A stretch of 64,000 nucleotides of DNA from assembly GCA_030849465.1 (NCBI GenBank), contig JARVLF010000017.1, forward strand, positions 124,001 to 188,000, in the 5' to 3' direction. This document shows positions 9,962 through 18,252 of the stretch, piece after piece. The stretch's first letter is position 1; every line of letters starts with the position of its first letter. The notes beneath the pieces were generated by a model, which was not told where the DNA came from, made no database searches, and saw only the letters and a program-made list of their open reading frames with translations. Source of the stretch: Moesziomyces globuligerus (taxonomy: Eukaryota; Basidiomycota; Ustilaginomycetes; Ustilaginales; Ustilaginaceae). Both the position numbers and the translations under genes were made by a program.

Positions 9962-10080
9962 GTGTGGCCCGGCTCAGCTACGGAGGCTATGGAGGCTATG
10001 GAGGTTATGGAGGCTATGGAGAGCGTAGACAGCCGATGCGAACCGCGCGACAGTCTCTAGGCAGCTCTGCCTTGTCGTGA
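9962..10080 (+). pseudogene. duplicated NUM1 C-terminal segment, possible alternative last exon
   Basis: The frame beginning at 9962 encodes LSYG, four GGY units from four 9-bp repeats (9985-10020), then ERRQPMRTARQSLGSS, ending in TGA at 10078-10080. The annotated C terminus (9770-9843) reads LSYGERRQQIRNARQSAGSS. The two segments are clearly related at both DNA and protein level. A GCAG precedes it (acceptor would end at 9961) and a CTGAC lies at about 9885, so it could be joined in frame to NUM1 from a weak GT at 9737. It may equally be a dead duplicate. Confidence 0.6.
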
Positions 10081-10627
10081 CCGAAACTTGGTGTACAACG
10101 TTGTGATTCGGCCAAGTGTCGCGGTGCGGCTTACGCGTGGAGACGCGTCGATACGAGCGTCCGCCTCATCCGACATACGACCGCAGCTTTGGACGATATA
10201 GCATCGGTCGACGACGATGCACCATGCCACGTCCGTCTTGACCACTTTGACACGGCAGTGTCACCACGTCCACACATACCTCTTGTTGCGTCAGTGCCTC
10301 ACCCTTCCCATGGACGCAAGCTGAATGGACCCGCACGTTGCCAAAGCGAGGCGGCTCCGTTCCGTTTGTGCGGGAGAACCAAATGTCGCGGGCCGGCCAG
10401 GAATTACGCCATGTTGGGCCGAGACGTTTTTTTTTCGTCTTGACGGCTGGCTGGCGTGGCCGGCGCAGGGTTCAGATTGGTGGAAATGCGCGCCAAAAGC
10501 GCAGCCAGCGAGGGCGGAGGCTCCCGATTGCACGGGAAATCGGTCTGTGATTTGACTTTTTCGCGGTGCTCCGTTCCGCCGCGCCGCGCCGCGCAGCGCC
10601 GCGCTCCACCGCGGAAAAGCTGCGCCG

Positions 10628-10665
10628 AGCTGCAGCTTGTGAGCTGCAGCTTCTAAGCTGCAGCT
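10628..10665 (+). repeat. three AGCTGCAGCT palindromes at 14-nt spacing
   Basis: Perfect 10-bp palindromes start at 10628, 10642 and 10656, about 180-220 bp before the SKN7 start. They could bind a dimeric factor or form stem-loops; function is unknown. Confidence 0.85.
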
Positions 10666-10817
10666 TGGAGGCTCGCCTTGGCTGGCTTCGCCTTGGCTTC
10701 GGCTTTGCTTCGCCTTTGCTTCGCTTGGACTTTCTCGGTTCTCGAGCCGCTGTTTGCCGTCGTCGCGCCCATCCGACCTCACTCCATCTTCCATCCGAGT
10801 CCACCGAGTACAGTACC

Positions 10818-10850
10818 ATGCTCTCGTGCAGCCACCACACATCACAATGA
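10818..10850 (+). promoter_or_regulatory. uORF whose stop overlaps the SKN7 start (ATGA)
   Basis: ATG at 10818 opens a 10-codon ORF. Its TGA (10848-10850) overlaps the SKN7 ATG (10847-10849). This geometry suits termination-coupled reinitiation if the mRNA includes it. Confidence 0.6.
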
Positions 10851-13777
10851 CCAACCACCCCGCCTGGCACGGCCAGCAGGCTCAGTATCCTCCTCCTCCG
10901 CAGCAGCAGCCGCCGCGCCATCATCCCACCAGCATGGACCAGTACCAGGGCCCATCGCCCTCCTCCCAACCAGGCGCACAGTACACCAACCCCAACCCCT
11001 ACCCGCAGGCTCACCTTCCGCCTCCCGTCGGCAGACAGCAGCAGCTACCACCACAAGCCCAGCAGCCCCAACAGCCCCAGCAACAACAACAGCAACAACA
11101 ACAGCAGCAGCAGCAGCAGCAGCAGCAGTGGGGCTCGTCCGCCAGCCAGGACTTTGGTGGGCCCAGCCCCACCAACTCGGGCCAGCGCTCCTCCGCCGCC
11201 TATCCCTCCGCCGCTTTCGATCCCTCACCCCCGTCCATCTCCAACACCCACAGCCCCATGCGCCAACATGGCGGCTCGCATAGCTCGGCTTACACTTCCC
11301 AGTCGCCCTACCCGCCGCCCTCGGATCCACACATGATGCATCCCTCACAGCGCACCTCGCTCCCCTCCCACTACGACTATCCGCCACCGCCGCCCCCCCA
11401 ACACGCTCAAAACGCCTATGCGCATCCGCACCATCCGCCCTCGCACCATCCCCATCCCTCCCAGCAGCACGCTCACTGGAACGCTCCGCCTCCCAACATC
11501 CCCTCGGTCCTCCAGCCCCACTCGGCCGCACCCCTCCCGCCTGCCTCAAATCGCGCGCCCAACGCGCCGCCACCGCCCCCTCTCCATCCGCACGCCATCG
11601 ATCGTCCCTACGCCCTCCCCAAGCACGAAGACGACCTCGATGACGACGACGCCGGCGCCTACGACGAATACGACTCCAAGTCCAAGCCCCGCACCACCGC
11701 CGCCGCCTCCGCAGCTGCCGACGCCGCCCAGGCCGCCAACAAGGGCACGAGCGACTTTGTCAAGAAGCTCTTCAGCATGCTCGACGACAAGGCGTACGAG
11801 AGCGTCGTCGGCTGGTCCGCCTCTGGCGAGAGCTTCATCGTCAAGGACATGAACGACTTTACCAAACACGTCCTCCCGCGCAACTTTCGCCACTCCAACT
11901 TTGCCAGCTTCGTCCGCCAGCTCAACAAGTACGACTTTCACAAGGTCAAGAATCCCGACGAAGGTGGTGGCGGTGGCGGTGGTGGCGGTGGTGGAGGTGC
12001 AGGGGGAGGAGGAGGCGGCGCGGGCGTCGGTGAGCACACGTGGGAGTTTCAGCACCCCGACTTTGTGCGTGGACGCGACGACCTGCTCGAAAACGTCAAG
12101 CGCAAGATCCCTGCCAAGAAGAAGCCCGGTGTCAAGCCCGGGCTACTCGATGCAGAGAGGGACGATAGTCCAGCAGGCATCGTGCCCAGCGTGCAGCTCG
12201 ACACGGCCGACAGGGCGGGCGAGACTGCCGAGCTGCGCGCCCAGGTGGCCAACCTCACCGCGGTGCAGGACCAGATGCAGAACCACATTGTCGCGCTCAC
12301 CAAACAGTACCAGGGCGTGATCGGCGAGATGCTCACCTTCCAGCGCAACATGATCCACCAGGACCAGCTCATGCAGAACCTCATCCAGTACCTCATGAAC
12401 CTCGAGGACCGTCGTGCCGGCGACACGCAGCCCGCTCACGGCGCAGCCAGCTTCCTCGCGCAGATGGGCGCGGGCACGCACTCGGTAGCGTCTTCCTACC
12501 CGTCTGGTGCGGGTGCGGACGCGAGCACTTCCACACACGCGGCGTCGTCGGCGAGGATGACGGGCATGACGAGCGCACCTTCGACGGCGGCGCCGCTCTC
12601 GCCAAAGAGCGTCGCCTCGCCCATGGACGCCAACGGCGGCGCGACTCCCGACATGGCCCAGCCGCTCGCGGCGCTGCACGAGAGCCATCCGCTCGCACCC
12701 ATGATGCTGCATCCGCCGCACCTCGATGCCGACGCCGACCCCACGCTGGTCAACGCGGCCGCCAGCGCCGTGCGTAACCCGAGCCTCTCGTCGTTCGAAA
12801 AGGCCGGCCTGCGCGTCTTCACCGTCGGCAGCCTCCAGCCGCGCGACGACGGCGGCGCTCCGCAGCCAGCTATGCCGCACGATCCCACCGACCCGACGGC
12901 GTCGACTTCCGCCGCGATGGACATGTCGGCATCGGCTGCGGCGCGGCAAGCTTCGAGTTCTGGTACCGCGACAGGCAAGGGCAAGGCGGTGGCGGACAAG
13001 GCCAAGCGTGGCTCGGGCGAGGCGGGGCAGGGCAACTACCTGCGCGTGCGTCGCTCGACGCTGGTTCCCGGCTGGGCGGTGCCGCCGCGCGTGCTGCTCG
13101 TCGACGACGACGAGGTCTGCCGCAGGCTCTCGTCCAAGTTCCTCCAGGTCTTTGGCTGTTCGATCGACTATGCGGTCGACGGCATGTCGGCGGTCAACAA
13201 GATGAACCTCGAAAAGTACGACCTGGTGCTCATGGACATTGTCATGCCCAACCTCGACGGCGTCTCGGCGACGAGTTTGATCCGACAGTTTGATCCGCGC
13301 ACGCCCATCATCAGCATGACGAGCAACAGCGGGCCGTCGGAGCTGATCAACTACATGTCGTCCGGCATGACGGACATCCTGCCCAAGCCATTCACCAAGG
13401 AAGGGCTGTTGAACATGCTCGAGAAGCATCTTCTGCATCTCAAGGCGGCAAGAGGCACGCAGGAGGGAGCGGGGATCAAGGGTGTTTCTCCTGGTCCCAT
13501 CGCCGCCACAGCAGCAGGGGCTGGAGGAGGTGGTGCGGGTGCAGGTGGTGGTGTGACGCCGAGCAATGCACTCGCAGAGGGGGATACGTTGAATCCGTTG
13601 GCCGGCATGGGCTTTACCGACGAAGAGTACGTGGCCATGCTCCAGAACTTGATCGCCGCAGGCACCGTCGACGATGACGCCAACGTCTTTGCAGAGCTCA
13701 AGGAGGATGGCGCCAAGAGAGCAGCTGAGCCCAGCACCCACGATGCAAAACGCATCAGATACGCTCCCGAACAATGA
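10847..13777 (+). CDS. SKN7: Skn7 transcription factor (HSF-type DNA-binding domain plus response regulator)
   Basis: The start is the first in-frame ATG (context CACAATGACC), giving 976 residues. The N-terminal 300 residues are Pro, His and Gln rich, with a long Gln block near 11077-11128. Residues about 301-420 form an HSF-type DNA-binding domain (FVKKLFSMLDD, RQLNKYDFHKVKN, WEFQHPDFVRG). A coiled-coil stretch follows at about 460-525. A receiver domain lies at about 743-866 (RVLLVDDDEVCRRL, LVLMDIVMPNLDG, DILPKPF), with the phosphoacceptor Asp at about residue 797. Skn7 is the nuclear output regulator of fungal His-Asp phosphorelays for cell-wall, osmotic and oxidative stress. An oddity is a Gly-rich insert of about 25 residues inside the DNA-binding domain, in the wing loop. 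The gene is preceded by an ATGA-overlapping uORF. Confidence 0.95.
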   Translation: MTNHPAWHGQQAQYPPPPQQQPPRHHPTSMDQYQGPSPSSQPGAQYTNPNPYPQAHLPPPVGRQQQLPPQAQQPQQPQQQQQQQQQQQQQQQQQWGSSASQDFGGPSPTNSGQRSSAAYPSAAFDPSPPSISNTHSPMRQHGGSHSSAYTSQSPYPPPSDPHMMHPSQRTSLPSHYDYPPPPPPQHAQNAYAHPHHPPSHHPHPSQQHAHWNAPPPNIPSVLQPHSAAPLPPASNRAPNAPPPPPLHPHAIDRPYALPKHEDDLDDDDAGAYDEYDSKSKPRTTAAASAAADAAQAANKGTSDFVKKLFSMLDDKAYESVVGWSASGESFIVKDMNDFTKHVLPRNFRHSNFASFVRQLNKYDFHKVKNPDEGGGGGGGGGGGGAGGGGGGAGVGEHTWEFQHPDFVRGRDDLLENVKRKIPAKKKPGVKPGLLDAERDDSPAGIVPSVQLDTADRAGETAELRAQVANLTAVQDQMQNHIVALTKQYQGVIGEMLTFQRNMIHQDQLMQNLIQYLMNLEDRRAGDTQPAHGAASFLAQMGAGTHSVASSYPSGAGADASTSTHAASSARMTGMTSAPSTAAPLSPKSVASPMDANGGATPDMAQPLAALHESHPLAPMMLHPPHLDADADPTLVNAAASAVRNPSLSSFEKAGLRVFTVGSLQPRDDGGAPQPAMPHDPTDPTASTSAAMDMSASAAARQASSSGTATGKGKAVADKAKRGSGEAGQGNYLRVRRSTLVPGWAVPPRVLLVDDDEVCRRLSSKFLQVFGCSIDYAVDGMSAVNKMNLEKYDLVLMDIVMPNLDGVSATSLIRQFDPRTPIISMTSNSGPSELINYMSSGMTDILPKPFTKEGLLNMLEKHLLHLKAARGTQEGAGIKGVSPGPIAATAAGAGGGGAGAGGGVTPSNALAEGDTLNPLAGMGFTDEEYVAMLQNLIAAGTVDDDANVFAELKEDGAKRAAEPSTHDAKRIRYAPEQ

Positions 13778-14754
13778 TCCCCCCCCCTCTTCCCCTTTCC
13801 CGCCAGCACCAAGCTCCAGCCTCAGTCGCAGCGGAAGAGCTAGCCGCAGCGTCAGTCGTAGCACTGACACCAACGCATCGCGAGCTTGCCTCCGGCAAGA
13901 AGAAGGGGGTTCGGTGGCCAAGCTGATGGCGTCGACATGTATTTTTCCCTCGTGGTTCCAGGTTTCTTTATTGTATGCTTATTCCCAACCGCTCACTCTG
14001 GCGATCTCGCCATCCGGTCCCGCGCCCGAGCTTGAGTCGTTCGCTCTGCACTCGACTGAAACAGAAAGAGAGATCGTGTGGGAAAGAGGAAAAGGTTTGG
14101 ATGTGATTGCGGCGTTACGATGGCGATGCGACACCCGATGACACGATCCAACGATTCCGCGGGCCCGGAGGGGGGGGGGGGGGGGGGGGGTTTCCCTGGA
14201 TCAGCGATGAGCTAGGGATCGGCCAAGGACGGCGCCGGGCTCAAGCTGACCAGGTGAGCCAAAGCTGGTTCGTGGCAAGCGATTGGAACGCACGCTTTGC
14301 ACGGTCTCGTCGCCCTAGTTCGCTTGTCCCGCTGCCGGGGCGGTAGGACTGCACTGGGGTCGCCCCCAGGTCGAAGCTACGGTACGAAAAGAAGGTCGTT
14401 CTCTGGTTCTCCGGAGGGCAGCAGGCTCACGTTTGCAAGGGCGAACGAATCGCAAGCGCACGTCGCAGACTCGAGAAACGGCACCGAGACGACAGACTGC
14501 AGAGACCACTTGGCCAGCCCAGACTTGCTGCACACAGCAGCACAGTCCAGGACAGCAGAGCACAGGTGAATGATGACGATGCTGAATCGACCAAAAAACG
14601 CCAGAGCATGCTGGTTCCCATCTGGCGATGCGACAAGCTCGATCAAGAGACAAAGTCAAGCCCGAAACGCCAAAACGCACAGGCGCACACAGAGGGGTCG
14701 AGCTTGTAACCCCCCGACCCATGTCGAATCGAGTGCGGATGGTATTCGTGAATG
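13778..14754. other. convergent intergenic region (SKN7 / NTR1)
   Basis: Only 3' ends face this stretch. It contains a run of 21 G (14170-14190). I see no gene or RNA in it. Confidence 0.6.
14170..14190 (+). repeat. homopolymer run of 21 G
   Basis: An uninterrupted G21 tract lies between two convergent 3' ends. It is prone to length variation and sequencing error. Confidence 0.9.
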
Positions 14755-17700
14755 CTAGGTAAGATGCTGTATGAGCTCTTGCAGACTAACGGGCTGCCAG
14801 GTGTGCTGCTCGTGGAGGAAGACGACATCGTCGTCGATGTACACCTTGGCTGCATCGACCGGTCGCGTGTCAAAGCTAGGTGCGACACGGTAGACAGTCG
14901 CCGTCGCCATCGGCCCAACCGTCTGCACCTCATCGGTCTTGAACAGAAACAGATCGCACGCGGCCAACTGGTGCGCCACAACGTCTCGGAACAAAGCCAC
15001 CTCCACCGTCCCACCCAGCCCCTCGCTCGTGTCCGTGCGAAGCGTAGACCCCGTCCGTGTCTTGGCAAGCGCATACACAGGATCCTTCAGCTGACTACGC
15101 GCCTGCACGGCAAGATCCAACGCAGCATTGATGCAGTCCAATCCCAACGCCAGTCCGAGGTTAATCGGACTCGTCGCATCGTCGGTGGAGAGGGGCCAGA
15201 GTAGGTCCCGCCAGAACTCGTACCAATCCGCCACGGCTTGCCCCTCTCCATCGAGTCGACGCAGCCAGCTCGCAAGCACCGAGAGCCATTTGGGAAACAC
15301 CTCGACCGCCACCACGCGCGCCAACACCGTCCTGCCCACCACCGCCTTCCACGCCAGCACGTCGTTGAGAACCGCTACGTCCTGGTCACCCGGTCGGATC
15401 ACCAGCCGGCGGAGATGCTGTGTCAGCCTAGGCACGAACGCAGACAGCATCAGTCCATCCCACTGCTCTCGTCGCAGCAGCTTCCGCCACTGCCCCAACC
15501 CGTCCCCAGGGCCCTGGGCAATGTCGGCCGATTTCAGCCCACTGCGCAACCGTCGCTGCGCCTCGGAAAGCACTTCGCCCATCCGCTCGATCCCGAGCAC
15601 CGACAACCACGGAAAGACAACGTGGTCCAAGCGCCACCGACTCTTGGCCTCCCACGCCGCTACACCCGCTCGCAGCTTGGGCAGCACCAGCTGCTCCACC
15701 ACATTGTCCCACACGAAGCGCGGCAGCACGCCCCGCCATGTCTCGGCCAGCTGCACCGCAGACGATGCGTGGTGTGGCTTCCACTCGGTCAACGCCCGAC
15801 GGACAGGCGCGAGCCAGACGTTCCACATCAGCGACTCGTACGCCGTCATGGTCCGCTTGCCCTTGTCCCCCGCACCGCGCGTCTCGGGCGGCTGCAACAC
15901 GCGCTGCCACGCACCCAGCACGTCGGCACCAAGCGTCGGCTCTTTCAGCGGCCGCCAGCTCGACCACATCGCTCGCAGCACAGGCGCCGCAGCCCCCACC
16001 ACCGCCTCGTCCAGCCCGAGCTCAGCTACCTCGTCCGCGTGGTTCTCCGCGAGCCGCTGCACGACGGGCGTGAATGCTCTCAGCGCCGCCAGCTGCGCCT
16101 CGTGCGATGAATCTGACTGTGTCAGTGCTACAGCGTCGGAATGCAGCTGCTCGAGCTCACGCACGAGCGCGAGCGCCCGCGTGACGCGCTCGCGTTGCGC
16201 GGCATCGGCGAGCTTCTTGCGCTGCGCGGACTCGGCCTCGCGGCGCAGCCAGCGACGCTTGTCCTGGATCTGGGCGCCTTCGCGTGCGAGCGCGGCGAGC
16301 GTCTGCGCATTCGTCTCGCACACGAGCCGCAGGTTGTGCTGCAACTCGGGCAGCTGGCTGTTCTCGGACGGCAGGCCTTTGTGGCCGAGCGCGGCAGCGA
16401 GGTCGGTCACCTCGCGCAGCGCGCCGCTCGTCGCATCGTAGATGCGCCCCTGCGTCTGCGTCGCCGGGAGCGCACCGATCTCGGCGACAATCTGCTCGTA
16501 CGTCCGGTGCTCGATCTTGGGCTTCCGCGGCTTCTTCTCCGCCTGCGTCCAGGCGCGCGTCGATTCGTTCGCCTTGCGCTCCGCCCGCCGCTGCTCGCGC
16601 TGCTGCCTATGCTTGCGGGCATCGTTCCGTCGCCCGGGCCGCTCGTCCTCGTCGCTCGAGACGTGCTCCCCGCGTCGCCGCGCTTCGTCCTTGGCCTGCT
16701 GCGTCTTCTCCTTCAGACCGCCGTACGCGATACCGGCGCGCTCCGGTCGCAGCTGCACCTCGATCGGATTCACAATGCCCTGCCCGGACTTGCCCAGTCC
16801 GCCGCCCGTCCAGCCCATCGACGCCAGGTACGCCGACGGATCAAACTTGCCGCCGAACTTGATGCTCGTGCGCGGCACCGGCTCCGGCCGGCGCGCACGC
16901 TGGAACGCCGACGACGGCGCCACGCTCGGCTGCGCGAAGGACGTCGGCAGACCGGCAGCCGATAGCTCGCGCTGCTGCGCGTCCGCGTCTCCGTCCGCCA
17001 CGCTGGGCGCGGCACTGGCTGCCGGAGCTGCTGTCTGCGGAGCGGACATGGAGCTAGATGGGACGGACGCCTGCGCGGGGGCGTCTTGAGGCTCGGAGCT
17101 CGGTTCGGAGGCTGGTTGTGGCGTAGCATCGGAGCGTGCAGATGTGCCTGCCGAGACGAACATGGAGAGCGAGGTGAGGCCGCTCCTGCGGGGCGCCGAG
17201 GCAGTGTCGCCGCCATCGTTGTTGCTTGGAGAGCCGCCGATTCCGGCGCGGGCGCCGATGCCAGCGCGAGCGGCCGGCCTCCGTGGTGGCTCTCTTGGTG
17301 TAGCAGCCGGTCGTGGCTGATGCTGTCCGTTCGCTCCGATGCCTGCACGTGTGGACGTGAACGAGGTGGGCTGAAAGTCGGAGCGCTCGCCGTTTTCTAG
17401 AGAGTCGGCGTCGAGCATCTCGGTCTGCCGTGTGCTCGGTTGCGGGGTGTCAGACGAGTCGGAATCTGATCTGTCCTCTGAAGCAGCGTTGTCGTCGGGT
17501 CGGCTAGCAGCTGCGGGGCCTGAGGCAGGGACAAAAGCTTGGCCGCGGCGGTAGTCGATCTTCCTGCCGCGAGCATCGCGGGAGCGCACGGTGCGTCCGG
17601 CGCTTCCTTCCTGCTCGCTGGGGTCGGTCTCGGCGAAGATGCCGTAGATTGCGTCGTCCTTGGTGCGACGAGGTCGCTTATGTGCGTGTAGGCCGAGGCC

Positions 17701-17811
17701 GGAGCGCGAGGTCGAGGCGTCTGCGTTGTCTAGGCCATCGAGCTCAAAGTCGTCATCGTCGGAAGAGGAGTCGTGGTCATCGCTGAAGGGGTCCTTCTTC
17801 CTCCTCGCCAT
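14755..17811 (-). CDS. NTR1: TFIP11/Ntr1-like G-patch spliceosome-disassembly factor
   Basis: A single exon encodes 1,018 residues. The N terminus is acidic and Ser-rich, as in TFIP11 (DDDDFELDGLDN, YGIFAETD). A G-patch occupies about residues 320-370 (AYLASMGWTGGGLGKSGQGI). The next part is rich in Arg, Lys and Glu, and then the helical GCFC domain follows (about 480-800), with a conserved C-terminal region. In yeast and animals this protein binds and activates the DEAH helicase Prp43/DHX15 through its G-patch, releasing the excised intron lariat and disassembling the late spliceosome in the nucleus. The length is close to that of animal homologues (about 840) plus disordered N-terminal spacers. 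It is divergent from the TUL1 gene across about 440 bp. The assignment is firm at family level. Confidence 0.9.
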   Translation of the reverse strand: MARRKKDPFSDDHDSSSDDDDFELDGLDNADASTSRSGLGLHAHKRPRRTKDDAIYGIFAETDPSEQEGSAGRTVRSRDARGRKIDYRRGQAFVPASGPAAASRPDDNAASEDRSDSDSSDTPQPSTRQTEMLDADSLENGERSDFQPTSFTSTRAGIGANGQHQPRPAATPREPPRRPAARAGIGARAGIGGSPSNNDGGDTASAPRRSGLTSLSMFVSAGTSARSDATPQPASEPSSEPQDAPAQASVPSSSMSAPQTAAPAASAAPSVADGDADAQQRELSAAGLPTSFAQPSVAPSSAFQRARRPEPVPRTSIKFGGKFDPSAYLASMGWTGGGLGKSGQGIVNPIEVQLRPERAGIAYGGLKEKTQQAKDEARRRGEHVSSDEDERPGRRNDARKHRQQREQRRAERKANESTRAWTQAEKKPRKPKIEHRTYEQIVAEIGALPATQTQGRIYDATSGALREVTDLAAALGHKGLPSENSQLPELQHNLRLVCETNAQTLAALAREGAQIQDKRRWLRREAESAQRKKLADAAQRERVTRALALVRELEQLHSDAVALTQSDSSHEAQLAALRAFTPVVQRLAENHADEVAELGLDEAVVGAAAPVLRAMWSSWRPLKEPTLGADVLGAWQRVLQPPETRGAGDKGKRTMTAYESLMWNVWLAPVRRALTEWKPHHASSAVQLAETWRGVLPRFVWDNVVEQLVLPKLRAGVAAWEAKSRWRLDHVVFPWLSVLGIERMGEVLSEAQRRLRSGLKSADIAQGPGDGLGQWRKLLRREQWDGLMLSAFVPRLTQHLRRLVIRPGDQDVAVLNDVLAWKAVVGRTVLARVVAVEVFPKWLSVLASWLRRLDGEGQAVADWYEFWRDLLWPLSTDDATSPINLGLALGLDCINAALDLAVQARSQLKDPVYALAKTRTGSTLRTDTSEGLGGTVEVALFRDVVAHQLAACDLFLFKTDEVQTVGPMATATVYRVAPSFDTRPVDAAKVYIDDDVVFLHEQHTWQPVSLQELIQHLT

Positions 17812-18252
17812 GGTTCACGACTGGAGGTGCGGGTACATGAGCTGTGTGACCCGTAGTGTCGGAACGGTGGGCGAGGGGTGAGAACGGCGTGGTGGTGATG
17901 ATGGTGATGGTTGCGATGACAGTGGTGGATGCTTGCTTCGCAACTCAGCTTTGCCGAGGAAGTGGAGATTCCAATCCGAACCAGAATCAAGTGGAAAAAA
18001 GGAAAAAGATGGTGAAAGGGCCACGAAATGGGGGCAGAGTAAATGGCTAGGAAAAAGGAAGCGCCTTTCCGAGCAAGGTCAGTGCACCGCTGCCTCCACT
18101 CGCAGCTTCCACCCGGACCATCACCTGCCACCTCAGCCGCACAGTGACCACTCGGGCTCATCGTCTCCACTCATGGCGTAGCAACACGAGGGACCGCATT
18201 CGGCAATCAATCGCCTTCCGGCTTCTCGTCGGTCGCTACTCTCCGTGTCGCA
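17812..18252. other. divergent promoter region (NTR1 / TUL1)
   Basis: About 440 bp between two start codons, with GATGGTGATG-type simple sequence near 17895-17915. No other gene is visible. Confidence 0.6.

Larger units (their letters stand above)
9847..10846. other. intergenic region between NUM1 and SKN7
   Basis: It holds the diverged copy of the NUM1 C-terminal codons (9962-10080), two ACGCGT motifs 10 bp apart (10133-10138 and 10143-10148), a T9 run near 10427, a GC-rich CGCCG block near 10575-10615, three AGCTGCAGCT palindromes, and a CTTCG-rich stretch of 10-11-nt period (about 10676-10735). No independent gene is evident. Confidence 0.6.

Noticed and set aside
9524..10060. 178-codon plus-strand ORF crossing the NUM1 3' end
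   Set aside because: It is an out-of-frame reading of NUM1 and of the 9-bp repeats; the related frame is the one beginning at 9962.
12143..13921. 592-codon minus-strand ORF opposite SKN7
   Set aside because: Runs antisense through the receiver domain and has no recognisable family; a typical high-GC shadow.
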